Below are positions 1 to 8,439 of a DNA stretch of 44,743 bases, piece after piece. Both the position numbers and the translations under genes were made by a program. Positions within the stretch are counted from its first letter, which is position 1, and each line of letters starts with the position of its first letter. Source of the DNA: Brevundimonas sp. UBA986. Lineage in GTDB: Bacteria > Pseudomonadota > Alphaproteobacteria > Caulobacterales > Caulobacteraceae. The stretch is taken from positions 1 to 44,743 of the forward strand of contig DBBK01000078.1 in NCBI GenBank assembly GCA_002292165.1, given 5' to 3'. Under the pieces are notes generated by a model. The model was not told the origin of the DNA. It saw nothing but the letters and a program-made list of their open reading frames with translations, and did no database searches.

Positions 1-434
1 GACAGGCCGGTGACATAGACCCGCTTCGGATCGATCCCCTGCGCCGTCAGATCGTCGATCACCGCCCCGATGAAGGCCAGGTCATCGCTGTTCGAGGTCA
101 TGGCGAAGCCGCAGCAGCCGCCCGCGTTCCACGTCCCCATATTGCCCATCCGCCCGACGCCATTGGGGAAGGCGACGGCGAAGCCCTCGCGCCGCGCCGT
201 CTCGATCCAACGCGGGACCATGGTCCGGGCGTTGCCGCCCCCGCCGTGCAGGGCGATGACCAGGGGCACAGGTCCGGTCGCGTTCGCGGGCCTGTAGAGC
301 AGATACTCGCGGTTGGCTGCCCCGACCCGGACGCTGTGCGAGACCACCGCCGAGGCCTCGGGCGCGGACTGGGCCTGAGCAGCGCCCGCCCCCAGCAGGA
401 GGGTCGCGATGACGGCGGCGGCGATGGCTTTCAT
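1..434 (-). CDS. PHB-depolymerase-family (LpqC-like) secreted esterase, 3' part missing
   Basis: The first 144 codons of an exported alpha/beta hydrolase; the rest lies beyond the left edge. The start ATG (432-434) opens a clean signal peptide (MKAIAAAVIATLLLGAGAAQAQ). Then come the oxyanion-hole motif ALHGGGGNA, the GTWNAGGCCGFA block typical of the LpqC/poly(3-hydroxybutyrate) depolymerase family, and VYVTGLS, where the window ends inside the codon of the expected nucleophile serine (G-L-S-x-G-G). In this family the enzymes hydrolyse polyhydroxybutyrate, feruloyl or acetyl esters. It starts only 14 bases after the stop of the upstream TBDR gene on the same strand, so it is probably co-transcribed. 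With a pectinesterase nearby, a role in removing acyl groups from plant cell-wall sugars is plausible but inferred. The family call is firm; the substrate is unknown. Confidence 0.85.
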   Translation of the reverse strand, partial: MKAIAAAVIATLLLGAGAAQAQSAPEASAVVSHSVRVGAANREYLLYRPANATGPVPLVIALHGGGGNARTMVPRWIETARREGFAVAFPNGVGRMGNMGTWNAGGCCGFAMTSNSDDLAFIGAVIDDLTAQGIDPKRVYVTGL

Positions 435-448
435 GGTCCGGCTCTCTT

Positions 449-2893
449 CTAGTAGCGGAAGGTCAGTTCGGCGCCGTAGGTGCGCGGTTGGCTCCAGAAC
501 TCGGCCGTGCCGACCACGTTCAGGACGTAGCGTTCGTCGCTGAGGTTGCGCCCGGTCACGGAGAACCGCCAGTGCTCGCCTTCCACCCCGATGCGGGCGT
601 CATAGAGGGTGTAGCCCGCATACTCGCGGCTGTTGTCCGGGGTCTCATAACCGCCGTCGGCGTACTGGACGCTGGTCCCGACGAAGCCGCGCAGCTGACC
701 GAAGCGCTGGGTGTAGAGCAGGTTGGCGGCAACCTGATTGGAACGCAGGCGCGGCACATGCTTGCCGTCCAGATCGACGGTCACGCCCTGGCTGATCAGG
801 GAGGCGCCCTTCTCGAACTCGCCGTCGGCGGTGGAATAGGAGACGCGCGTCACCAGCCGCCCCGGCCCGACCCGGAACACCCGCCGCGCCTCGGCCTCGA
901 AGCCGTAGACATGGGCGTCGCCCGCATTGGACAGGATGAAGCCGGTCGATCCCGCCGAGGGCGCCGTGACCACCTGCACCTGATTGGTCCAGGTGTGGTA
1001 GACCGCCGCCTCGCCGTTGAAGCCGAACAGCCGCCCCTTCCAGCCGGTCTCGTAATTATACGCGTACTCGGCGTCATAGCGCAGGATGCCGGGCAGCTGG
1101 GCCCGGGTCACCGCCGGCGGCAGATTGGTGTTGAACCCGCCCGAGCGATAGGCGGTGGCGAAACGGGCATAGAGGCTCTGATCCTCCGCCGCCTTCCAGC
1201 GCAGGGTGACGGTCGGGGTATAGTAGGTCTCGTCGAACGCCGACTGGACGGTCGCCGTCTCATTGCCCGCTGCGCAGGCCGGGGCGACCAGGGTCGGGGG
1301 GCAGAACTGGGCCGTGGTCGCGCCTGAACCGCCGATGGGCGCCAGCAGGCCCACCGGAACCGCGCCCGAACCGAAATAGACCAGCGGGTCCTCGGACCAG
1401 CGCTCGAAGGCGTAGTCGCGGTTGTCGTTCTGGACCCGCAGCTCCACCCCCAGCGACAGGGCTTCGGTCAGCTTCGCCTCGAGGGAGCCGAAGGCCGAGA
1501 TCGAATCGACGTCCTCGTTGAAGGTGTCGTGGTTCATCGTGCCGCGTCCGGCCTGACGCGCGGCGGCCGAGAAGGTGGTGGTCGCCCCGGCCGCGGCCGT
1601 GCCGACGAAACAGCCGGGCGTCATCGGCTGGGCCACGCCCGTATAGGCCGGACAGGCGCCCGGCTCGGTGACGACATTGTCGCCCGAGGCCAGGAACTCC
1701 AGTCCGAACAGCCAGCTGATCCGGCGGTCGCCTTTCGACGCCAGCGTCGCCTGGACCACGTCGCGGGAATAGCTCTCGTACTGGTCGCGCGAATAGTCGG
1801 GATAGGCCACCGCGGCGCCCGGCGCGACGTCGGTCAGGGACAGGCCGACGAAATGCTCGTCATCTTCGCCGGTACGCGCCCCTTCCCGCTCGCGATGGGA
1901 GGCGCGCAGGGCCAGTGTCGCGCCGCCCAGATCGATGTCCGCGCGCAGCTGCAGCCCCGTCTCGCGGATGTCGGTGCGGCCCTCGCGGTTCTGGTTGGCG
2001 CGGACGTAAGGGTCGGGATCCAGCGCCGGACTGCGGGCCAGCCCGGTGAAGCCGGCGGCGTTGCTGTCATAGTATTCGGCCGTGGCGCCGAAGGTGATGT
2101 TGGCCGTCGGCCGTGCTTCCAGCGAAGCCCGTGCACCGGTCGACTTCTGGGTGTCTGTGAAGTTCCCCGTCGTCTCATTGACGATGAAGCCCTCCCTCTG
2201 GTCGCTGACGAAGCCGCCCAGACGCAGGTCGACGTCCTTGGCCAGAGGCAGATTCAGGATGCCCTCGAAGTCGGTGCGGTCGGGGTCCGAGTAGCGGGCG
2301 GTCAGGCTGGCCTGAAGCTCGTCCTTCGGGGTGTTGGAGATGACGTTGATGGCCCCGCCTACGGCGTTGCGGCCGAACAGCGCCCCCTGGGGTCCGCGCA
2401 GCACCTCGACGCGGGCGTTGTCGAACAGGTCCAGCCGAGTCAGGGACCGGCCGCCAAAGCCGCCGCCCGAGTTGTAGAGGCCGTCGCGATAGAGGCCGGT
2501 CGCCGTCTCGGTGAAGCCGACGCGCCCGCTGCCCTGCCCCCGGATGGAGATGTCGTTCAGATACTCCGGACCGGAGGTGACCAGGGTCACGCCCTGCACC
2601 TGGCGCAGGTAGTCCTCCATCTTGTCGAGCACGAGCCCTTGGCGGTCGGCCTCGGTGATGGCGGTGACGGAGGTCGGGACATCGCGCAGCTGCTCGGCGC
2701 GGCGGCGGGCGGTGACCACCACCTCCCCGACATCGGTGGCGGTCTGCTCCTGTGGTGTGGCCTGTGCCTGCGCTGTTCCGTACATGGAAAGCCCCATCAG
2801 AACCGCGGCCGCCCCGGCGCGGAGCAGGGCCTTCCGGCCCGGATTCAGGTCACGCGTCCTCAGCCCGGCAAATGCCGTCCAACCCTGTGTCAT
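449..2893 (-). CDS. TonB-dependent receptor (plug and beta-barrel)
   Basis: An outer-membrane TBDR of about 814 residues. After a signal peptide ending near GTAQAQA comes a short periplasmic segment with EVVVTARRR, then the plug domain (SIRGQGSGRVGF, VEVLRGPQGALFGRNAVGGAINVIS), then a barrel ending in the aromatic FRY expected of an outer-membrane protein. I chose the ATG at 2891-2893 (MTQGW) because GGAGG (2900-2904 on the complement) sits six bases upstream; the ATG at 2899 would touch the ribosome-binding site. The promoter region holds a perfect TTGT-N2-ACAA palindrome (2969-2980) next to the stop codon of the GntR regulator gene. The esterase follows 14 bases downstream. The substrate is not readable from sequence; the neighbouring pectinesterase makes a pectin-derived oligomer a reasonable guess. 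Confidence 0.93.
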   Translation of the reverse strand: MTQGWTAFAGLRTRDLNPGRKALLRAGAAAVLMGLSMYGTAQAQATPQEQTATDVGEVVVTARRRAEQLRDVPTSVTAITEADRQGLVLDKMEDYLRQVQGVTLVTSGPEYLNDISIRGQGSGRVGFTETATGLYRDGLYNSGGGFGGRSLTRLDLFDNARVEVLRGPQGALFGRNAVGGAINVISNTPKDELQASLTARYSDPDRTDFEGILNLPLAKDVDLRLGGFVSDQREGFIVNETTGNFTDTQKSTGARASLEARPTANITFGATAEYYDSNAAGFTGLARSPALDPDPYVRANQNREGRTDIRETGLQLRADIDLGGATLALRASHREREGARTGEDDEHFVGLSLTDVAPGAAVAYPDYSRDQYESYSRDVVQATLASKGDRRISWLFGLEFLASGDNVVTEPGACPAYTGVAQPMTPGCFVGTAAAGATTTFSAAARQAGRGTMNHDTFNEDVDSISAFGSLEAKLTEALSLGVELRVQNDNRDYAFERWSEDPLVYFGSGAVPVGLLAPIGGSGATTAQFCPPTLVAPACAAGNETATVQSAFDETYYTPTVTLRWKAAEDQSLYARFATAYRSGGFNTNLPPAVTRAQLPGILRYDAEYAYNYETGWKGRLFGFNGEAAVYHTWTNQVQVVTAPSAGSTGFILSNAGDAHVYGFEAEARRVFRVGPGRLVTRVSYSTADGEFEKGASLISQGVTVDLDGKHVPRLRSNQVAANLLYTQRFGQLRGFVGTSVQYADGGYETPDNSREYAGYTLYDARIGVEGEHWRFSVTGRNLSDERYVLNVVGTAEFWSQPRTYGAELTFRY

Positions 2894-2899
2894 CGTCAT

Positions 2900-2904
2900 C
2901 CTCC
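2900..2904 (-). promoter_or_regulatory. Ribosome-binding site deciding the TBDR start
   Basis: GGAGG read on the complement, six bases before the ATG at 2891-2893. It argues against the GTG at 2906-2908 and the ATG at 2897-2899. Confidence 0.6.
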
Positions 2905-2968
2905 GCACGGCGTCTGCGCGCCATTGTCGAAGGCAAGCCTAAGCCCGGACGATCACCCTTGTCCATAG

Positions 2969-2980
2969 ATTGTCGACAAT
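2969..2980. promoter_or_regulatory. Candidate GntR/FCD operator upstream of the TBDR
   Basis: ATTGTCGACAAT, a perfect 12-base palindrome containing TTGT-N2-ACAA, the arrangement commonly bound by FadR/FCD-type GntR regulators. It lies 76 bases upstream of the receptor start. Further partial copies of the half-site lie closer to the gene (TTGTCC at 2959-2964, ATTGTCGA at 2923-2930). A matching site lies at the start of the regulator gene itself. Binding by the adjacent regulator is inferred. Confidence 0.6.
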
Positions 2981-3658
2981 TTACGATGTGACCTTCAGGG
3001 CCGCTGTCAGGGAGTCGACGTGGGTCTGTTGCGCCAGACGGTCGGCGGCGTCGCCGTCACCCCGCACGATCGCCTCGACCATCTCACGCCAGCGCCGGGC
3101 CGCCGTATGGCGCAGCTCACTGGTCGTGAAGCCGAAGGGCCCGAAATTGTCGGCCGCGCCCATGCGCACATCGACGATCAGGGCGCGCAACCGACTGCCC
3201 TTGGCGGCGTCGACCACGACCAGGCCGGCACGCAGGGTCTGGCGGAAGAAGGCCGCGGCCTCCACCCCCTCACCGGCCATGGCCTCGAGCCTTTCGACCT
3301 GACGCCACAGCCCCGCGATATCGTCATTGTCGCGTGCGGCGGCGGCCTTGCGGGCGGCGAGGCCGAACAGGACGGCGCTGATCTCGACGCTCTCGCGCGC
3401 CTCCTGGTCCGACAATCGGGCTACGGTCGCCCCCTTCATCGGCTCGATATGGACCAGCGATCGGGTGGCCAGAACCTGCAGGGCCTCGCGCACCGGCGCG
3501 CGGCTGACGCGGAAGCGCTCGGCCAACTCGACCTCGCGCAGGCGGTCGCCGGGCTTGTAGACCCCGGTCTCGATCAGGAAGGCGAGGTCCATGGCGACGC
3601 GATCGGCCGTGGAGCGGCTGCGGCGTTGCTGGAGGCGGGTCGTGGCGGGCGCGGTCAT
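2981..3658 (-). CDS. GntR-family regulator, FadR/FCD type
   Basis: A cytoplasmic transcription factor of about 225 residues. The winged helix-turn-helix covers residues ~16-75 (GVYKPGDRLREVELAERF, then RVSRAPVREALQVL), followed by an all-helical FCD ligand domain (~85-220) with R, H and D/E residues suited to a carboxylated ligand. The start is uncertain. The ATG at 3656-3658 gives a normal N-terminus but has no clear Shine-Dalgarno. A TTG at 3692-3694 would add 12 residues and overlap the pectinesterase stop (TTGA), allowing translational coupling. A TTGTCTACAA site abuts the ATG, which suggests autoregulation. Placed between a pectinesterase and a TBDR, it probably senses a sugar acid from pectin breakdown (inference). 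Confidence 0.88.
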   Translation of the reverse strand: MTAPATTRLQQRRSRSTADRVAMDLAFLIETGVYKPGDRLREVELAERFRVSRAPVREALQVLATRSLVHIEPMKGATVARLSDQEARESVEISAVLFGLAARKAAAARDNDDIAGLWRQVERLEAMAGEGVEAAAFFRQTLRAGLVVVDAAKGSRLRALIVDVRMGAADNFGPFGFTTSELRHTAARRWREMVEAIVRGDGDAADRLAQQTHVDSLTAALKVTS

Positions 3659-3668
3659 TTGTCTACAA
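3659..3668. promoter_or_regulatory. Candidate GntR operator at the regulator's own start
   Basis: TTGTCTACAA, with the same TTGT/ACAA half-sites and two-base centre as the palindrome at 2970-2979. It directly precedes the ATG on the minus strand, a position suited to autorepression. Confidence 0.45.
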
Positions 3669-3690
3669 TGCGACCGGGGCGTGCGTCGGA

Positions 3691-5079
3691 TCAAGCCCCC
3701 CGGAGCGTCGTCCTGGCGGGCGTCAGGACGCTGACCGCCTCGGTGCCGATCACCAGCCCTTGGCTCAGATCCAGCTCAGCCCGACGTCCGGCCCCGGCCG
3801 CCTCGAAGGTCAGGGCATTGGTCCCGCTGCCACTCTTGTACCCCCCGAAGGCTCCGCCGCCGAAGGCCAGGCGCGGCGCCCCTTTGACGGTCACCAGCCG
3901 GTCGAAGGTCACGACCATACCCTGCGGCCCGACCTGAACCCCGGTGACGACCGGTCCGTCGGTCCGCTCCGGATCCCAGGTCCCGGCGAAGGTCCATTTC
4001 GCCGTCATGTCCGCTGGCGTCGGCGCCCCCTTGGCGGTGGCCAGATTGTCGGCCAGCCACCCATAGTCACCACCCTTGCGATGGGCGTTGTGGAAATAGT
4101 GCCGCTCGGGCCAGCGGCCCTCTTCCTGCGCCGCGCGGTTGCGGGCCAGGTCGTCGGCGGTCGGGGTCCCGCCGTTCAGCGGATAGACGACCAGATAGGG
4201 GGCCTGATCGCGCATCCGCTCCGAGAAGCTGCAGTCGACGAAGTAGAACTGGGCGTCACGGTGATGCCGGGCCAGATAGAACTGCGGCGGGCCGTCGACG
4301 ATGCAGCCCTTGATGACGAACTTCTTGTCCTCGACCCGCATCCCCTCGTGCCAGAAGGCGGCCGTGGTGTTCGGATTGACCTGGGTGATCTCGGAGTTCG
4401 ACAGGAAGCACCAGCCGCGCGGGCAGATGAAGTCGACTGACCCCATCACCCTCAGCCCGGTGTGATAATACCGCCCGCCGTCGGCGGTCAGGGGCGTCGC
4501 CCCCGGTCCCTCGGACAGGCCTGCCTCGTCCGATCCCTTGATCCCGCGCCACAGCGACAGGGTGTCGGCGCCGAGGCTCAGGATGTCGGCGTTCTGGATG
4601 ATGGTCCGGTCGGCCCGGCCGAAGATGGTGAAGGCGTGCGGCCCGATGGCCGTGACGGTGTTGTGGACCGTCATGGTCTCCAGGACGAAGTCGTGGGCCG
4701 TGGCGCTGATGTTGAGCACGCCTTGCCCCAGGGCGTCGCGCGGCAGGTCCGCGGGCCGGTTCGACTGCAGCCGCGTGCCCATCCGGCTGGTTCCGCGCAG
4801 GGTCACATAGGCGGCGTCGACGCGGACGACCTCATCATAGACCCCGTTGCGGATCAGGATGATCTTGCGCTCGCGGTTGTCCTTGGGGATCGACTGGACC
4901 GCCGCATGGATCGAGGTGAACTGCCCCGTGCCGTCGGCGGCAACAATGATGTCGGGCTCGGCCTCCCACGTTGGAACGCTCGCCCGGGCGGCCTGGGCGA
5001 AGGCCGGGGCGGCGGCGCCGGCCAGGAGACCGGCCAGGGCCGAACGACGGCTGAGAGTGAAGGCGCGTCTATCGAGCAT
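3691..5079 (-). CDS. Pectinesterase (carbohydrate esterase family 8), Tat-type signal
   Basis: Pectin methylesterase of about 462 residues, which would demethylate homogalacturonan outside the cytoplasm. The ATG at 5077-5079 gives a twin-arginine signal (SRRSALAG followed by a hydrophobic stretch and AFAQA). The right-handed beta-helix domain opens with IIVAADGTGQFTSIHAAV, the family's usual first strand, and contains GSVDFICPRG, which fits the G-x-V-D-F-I block with a catalytic aspartate. The usual LGRPW motif appears altered (YLARHHRDAQ). Residues ~370-460 form an extra beta-rich C-terminal domain of unknown role. A further in-frame TTG lies at 5145, but no ribosome-binding site supports it and it would place the LacI-like site (5124-5137) inside the gene. 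The stop overlaps the alternative TTG of the GntR gene downstream, suggesting one transcript. Confidence 0.88.
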   Translation of the reverse strand: MLDRRAFTLSRRSALAGLLAGAAAPAFAQAARASVPTWEAEPDIIVAADGTGQFTSIHAAVQSIPKDNRERKIILIRNGVYDEVVRVDAAYVTLRGTSRMGTRLQSNRPADLPRDALGQGVLNISATAHDFVLETMTVHNTVTAIGPHAFTIFGRADRTIIQNADILSLGADTLSLWRGIKGSDEAGLSEGPGATPLTADGGRYYHTGLRVMGSVDFICPRGWCFLSNSEITQVNPNTTAAFWHEGMRVEDKKFVIKGCIVDGPPQFYLARHHRDAQFYFVDCSFSERMRDQAPYLVVYPLNGGTPTADDLARNRAAQEEGRWPERHYFHNAHRKGGDYGWLADNLATAKGAPTPADMTAKWTFAGTWDPERTDGPVVTGVQVGPQGMVVTFDRLVTVKGAPRLAFGGGAFGGYKSGSGTNALTFEAAGAGRRAELDLSQGLVIGTEAVSVLTPARTTLRGA

Positions 5080-5123
5080 GATGGCGGGTCCGGCAACGGA
5101 ATGGGATTTCGACGGGTCAGCCG

Positions 5124-5137
5124 TGATACCGCTAACA
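5124..5137. promoter_or_regulatory. LacI-type operator-like site upstream of pectinesterase
   Basis: TGATACCGCTAACA, an imperfect palindrome with a central CG and TGxTA-type ends. It resembles LacI-family operators of sugar genes in Caulobacter and Xanthomonas (xyl-box type). It lies 45 bases upstream of the pectinesterase ATG and 122 bases upstream of the divergent lldD-like gene. No LacI gene is in the window. Confidence 0.4.
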
Positions 5138-5258
5138 TTTACCAAAATCGAGCGCCCTCGGTCGCGGAGGATTTGTGCCGCAACCTCCGCCCCATGGAGC
5201 GAGACGTGACGGTCGCACCGGCGCTAGGATCAGCCGTCGTCCGTCGCGGAGCGTTTGA

Positions 5259-6401
5259 ATGATCATCTCGTCGCCCGGCGACTATCGCGAGGCCGCGCGT
5301 CGCAAGCTTCCGCCCTTCCTGTTCGAATACATCGACGGCGGGGCCTATGCGGAGACGACCCTGGCCCGCAATGTCGCGGACTGGCGCGAGGTCGCCCTGC
5401 GCCAGCGCGTGCTTCGGGACATGTCCGACCTCAGCCTCGAGACCCGGCTGTTCGACGAAATCCTGAAACTGCCCCTCATCCTCGCCCCTGTGGGCCTGAC
5501 CGGCATGTACGCCCGGCGCGGCGAGGTCCAGGCCGCGAAAGCGGCGGCGGCGCGCGGCGTCCCCTTCACCCTGTCGACCGTCTCGGTCTGTCCGATCGAG
5601 GAAGTGGCCCCGGCCATCGACCGGCCGATGTGGTTCCAGCTCTACGTCCTGCGCGACCGGGGCTTCATGGCCTCGGTGCTGGACCGGGCGAAGGCGGCCG
5701 GGGTCAAGACCCTGGTCTTTACCGTCGACATGCCGGTCCCCGGAGCCCGTTATCGCGACGCCCACTCGGGCATGAGCGGACCGAATGCGGCGATGCGCCG
5801 GATGGTCCAGGCCATGGCCCATCCGGCCTGGGCCTGGGACGTGGGCCTCAAGGGTCAGCCGCACGACCTCGGCAATGTCTCGGCCTACCTCGGAAAGCCG
5901 ACCGGGCTGGCCGACTACATCGGCTGGCTGGGCCAGAACTTCGATCCCTCCATCTCGTGGAAGGATTTGCAGTGGATCCGGGACGCCTGGGATGGGCCGA
6001 TGATCATCAAGGGCATTCTCGATCCCGAGGACGCGCGTGACGCCGCCGGCTTCGGGGCCGACGGCATCGTTGTCTCCAACCACGGCGGCCGCCAGCTGGA
6101 CGGGGTCCTGTCCACCGCGCGCGCCCTGCCCGCCATCGCCGAGGCCGTGAAGGGCAGGCTGACAATCCTCACGGATTCCGGCATTCGCAACGGGCTGGAC
6201 GTGGTCCGGGCCCTGGCCCTCGGCGCCGACGCCGTCCTGCTGGGCCGCGCCTTCGTCTATGCGCTCGCGACCGGGGGAGAGGCGGCCGTCGCCCACCTGA
6301 TCGACCTGTTCGAGGCCGAGATGCGCGTGACCATGACCCTGACCGGCGCCCGGACGATCGGCGACATCGACGGTCGCTGCCTCGCCCGGACGAGCGGCTG
6401 A
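5259..6401 (+). CDS. lldD: FMN-dependent L-lactate dehydrogenase
   Basis: An alpha-hydroxy-acid dehydrogenase of 380 residues, the usual LldD length. It would oxidise L-lactate to pyruvate at the inner face of the membrane and pass electrons to quinone. The TIM-barrel family hallmarks are visible: PFLFEYIDGGAYAE near the N-terminus, LILAPVGLTGM, PMWFQLYVL, VFTVDMPVPGARYRD, the phosphate-binding and active-site segment SNHGGRQLD with the catalytic histidine at about residue 275, and TDSGIRNGLDVVRALALGADAVLLGRAF. The GGAG at 5248-5251 precedes the ATG. It is divergent from the pectinesterase and convergent with the ester hydrolase, so it appears to be transcribed alone. Related family members use other 2-hydroxy acids, so lactate is likely but not certain. 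Confidence 0.92.
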   Translation: MIISSPGDYREAARRKLPPFLFEYIDGGAYAETTLARNVADWREVALRQRVLRDMSDLSLETRLFDEILKLPLILAPVGLTGMYARRGEVQAAKAAAARGVPFTLSTVSVCPIEEVAPAIDRPMWFQLYVLRDRGFMASVLDRAKAAGVKTLVFTVDMPVPGARYRDAHSGMSGPNAAMRRMVQAMAHPAWAWDVGLKGQPHDLGNVSAYLGKPTGLADYIGWLGQNFDPSISWKDLQWIRDAWDGPMIIKGILDPEDARDAAGFGADGIVVSNHGGRQLDGVLSTARALPAIAEAVKGRLTILTDSGIRNGLDVVRALALGADAVLLGRAFVYALATGGEAAVAHLIDLFEAEMRVTMTLTGARTIGDIDGRCLARTSG

Positions 6402-6405
6402 AGCC

Positions 6406-8355
6406 TTATTCCCCCGCCTGATCCACCGCGATCGGCAGGTCGATGAAGGTGGCGGCGGCGCCGGCGTGATAGACCCGCTGGGTCGCGCGGCGATAATCCT
6501 CGGGCCTGGCGAACATGATGTTCGGCACGAAGGTCTGGGGGTTGCGGTCGTAGAGCGGGAACCAGCTGGACTGGACCTGCACCATGATCCGGTGGCCCGG
6601 CAGGAAGGTGTGGCTGGCCGCGGGCAGGGCCCATTTGTATTCGAGCGGCCGGTTGGGCGTGATGGCCTTCGGGTCGCTGAGGCTCTCGCGGTAGCGGCCG
6701 CGGAAGATGTCCATCGACACCGCCAGCTGATAGCCGCCCATCTCGGGCTGGAGCCAGTACTCCGACGGATAGACGTCGATCAGCTTGACCACCCAGTCGG
6801 AGTCCGTGCCGGTCGTCGCCGCGAACAGATGCACCTGCGGATTGCCGGAGATGCGCACCGCCTCGGTCAGGGGCTCGGAGACATAGGTCACGACGTCGGC
6901 GCGGTCGCTGTAGGGGCGTTGATCCGTCGCCAACCAGGTCCGCCAGGCGTCGCCGCGCACCGGCCGCTGGATATAGGGCACCGGATGGGCCGGATCGGAG
7001 ATGTATTCGTCGAAGACCTGACCACCGTCCGTCGGGGCGTTGAAGCCGAGGCCATTGCCCGCCTGCAGATAGAGGCGGCGCGAGGGGACGTCGGTCGGCC
7101 AGGACTGGAGGTGACGCCATTCGTTGCGGCCGGACTCGAACAGGGTCACCGGCGCGATATCCGCCGGAGCGCCGTGGGTCTTCAGATGGGCGTCGAGGAA
7201 GGGCAGCAGGACGTGGCGCTGGAAGTAGAAGGCGGTGGCGCTGTCGAACTGGACATCGCCGATGCTGGAGCCGCTGTCGCGATAGGCGCCGCCGTGCATC
7301 CACGGGCCGGCGACGAGGAAGTTCATGTCGTTGTTGACGTCCTTGGGCTCCACGGCGCGGTAGGCCGCCAGCGTCCCGTAGATGTCCTCCTGATCCCACA
7401 GGCCCTGGACCCAGAGGGTCGGGACCTTGAGCGGCTGCTGGGCCAGGATCTTGTCGACCGCCTGGGCCTGCCACCAGCCGTCATAGGCGGGGTGGCGCAG
7501 CAGTTGGTTCCAGAAGCCGGTCTGCTGGACCCCCTTGGCCTCTCCCAGCTGCGCCGCCGAGCCCGCCGCCAGGGCGCACTCATAGTCGTCGAAACAGGCG
7601 GCGGGCCAGGCCGGACCGCCCGAGCGCGCGCCCTCCTGCCCCAGGGCATAGTCGATCGCGCCGAGCCAGCGGAAGGCGCCGTTGTGGAACCAGTCGTCGC
7701 CCATCCAGCCGTCGACCATGGCCATCATCGGCACGGCGGCCTTGAGCGCCGGGTGGGGGTTGATCAGCCCCTGGGTGACCGTGAAGCCGTCGTAGGAATT
7801 GCCCATGGTCCCGACCCGGCCGTTGGATTCGGGCACGTTCTTCGACAGCCAGTCGATGGTGTCGTAGGCGTCGGTGGCGTGGTCGACGCCGGTCGTGTTC
7901 AGCGGCCCGACGACGGGCCGGTTCATGACGTAGTCGCCCTCCGACCCGTACTTCCCGCGCACGTCCTGGGCGACGAGGATATAGCCGTTCTGGAGCAGGG
8001 TGCCGTAGCCCTGACGCACCAGCATCTCGGCATGGGTGCTGCCCGTGCCGTTGGTCAGGCGGTTGGCGTTGTAGGGGGTGCGATCGAGGATCATCGGCGC
8101 ATCGGTCAGCCCCTTGGGGATGATGATGACGGTGTGCAGCCGGACCCCGTCGCGCATCGGGATCATGACCTCGCGGCGAACGTAGTTGTCGGCGGGGACA
8201 CCCGGCTGGAAGGACGTCGGGATCTCGCTCTTCGACGCGGTCAGGGCGTCGGCCTGAGCGGGGGGCTGCGCGGGCGGGACGGCCTGGGCGAGCGCGGCCG
8301 AGGCCGTGGTCAGGGCGAGGAGGGAGAGGACGACGGACAGGCGGGCGCGCGACAT
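6406..8355 (-). CDS. Alpha-amino-acid ester hydrolase (CocE/NonD, S15-like)
   Basis: An exported hydrolase of about 649 residues with a cleavable signal (MSRARLS to AALAQA). The start at 8353-8355 is supported by GAGGAG shortly upstream. It has the X-Pro dipeptidyl-peptidase-like alpha/beta fold followed by a C-terminal jelly roll. It matches the alpha-amino-acid ester hydrolase subgroup (EC 3.1.1.43). Nucleophile Ser187 lies in GNSYDG, and Asp221 in the signature DGWMGDDWF. Catalytic Asp321 plus Glu323 and Asp324 lie in GLWDQEDIYG, and His354 in GPWMHGG. The spacing of these residues agrees, as I recall it, with the Xanthomonas citri enzyme, including the carboxylate cluster that holds the substrate's alpha-amino group. 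The natural substrate is unknown; amino-acid esters or dipeptide-like compounds are likely. Its neighbours give no pathway context. Confidence 0.9.
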   Translation of the reverse strand: MSRARLSVVLSLLALTTASAALAQAVPPAQPPAQADALTASKSEIPTSFQPGVPADNYVRREVMIPMRDGVRLHTVIIIPKGLTDAPMILDRTPYNANRLTNGTGSTHAEMLVRQGYGTLLQNGYILVAQDVRGKYGSEGDYVMNRPVVGPLNTTGVDHATDAYDTIDWLSKNVPESNGRVGTMGNSYDGFTVTQGLINPHPALKAAVPMMAMVDGWMGDDWFHNGAFRWLGAIDYALGQEGARSGGPAWPAACFDDYECALAAGSAAQLGEAKGVQQTGFWNQLLRHPAYDGWWQAQAVDKILAQQPLKVPTLWVQGLWDQEDIYGTLAAYRAVEPKDVNNDMNFLVAGPWMHGGAYRDSGSSIGDVQFDSATAFYFQRHVLLPFLDAHLKTHGAPADIAPVTLFESGRNEWRHLQSWPTDVPSRRLYLQAGNGLGFNAPTDGGQVFDEYISDPAHPVPYIQRPVRGDAWRTWLATDQRPYSDRADVVTYVSEPLTEAVRISGNPQVHLFAATTGTDSDWVVKLIDVYPSEYWLQPEMGGYQLAVSMDIFRGRYRESLSDPKAITPNRPLEYKWALPAASHTFLPGHRIMVQVQSSWFPLYDRNPQTFVPNIMFARPEDYRRATQRVYHAGAAATFIDLPIAVDQAGE

Positions 8356-8439
8356 GGGAAGATCTCCTCGGGGCTGGACGCCCGGAACAGACCACGCACT
8401 GTCGCAATGGACAAGCTGTCGCACCCTGCGCCGGACAGT

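Noticed and set aside
1529..2968. Long plus-strand open frame opposite the first TBDR
   Set aside because: It lies antisense to a well-recognised receptor, is low in complexity and rich in G, R and A, and has no ribosome-binding site or family match. Such frames are expected in GC-rich DNA.
5139..6296. Minus-strand open frame opposite the lactate dehydrogenase
   Set aside because: It is antisense to an unmistakable LldD with all active-site motifs; no coding signs of its own.
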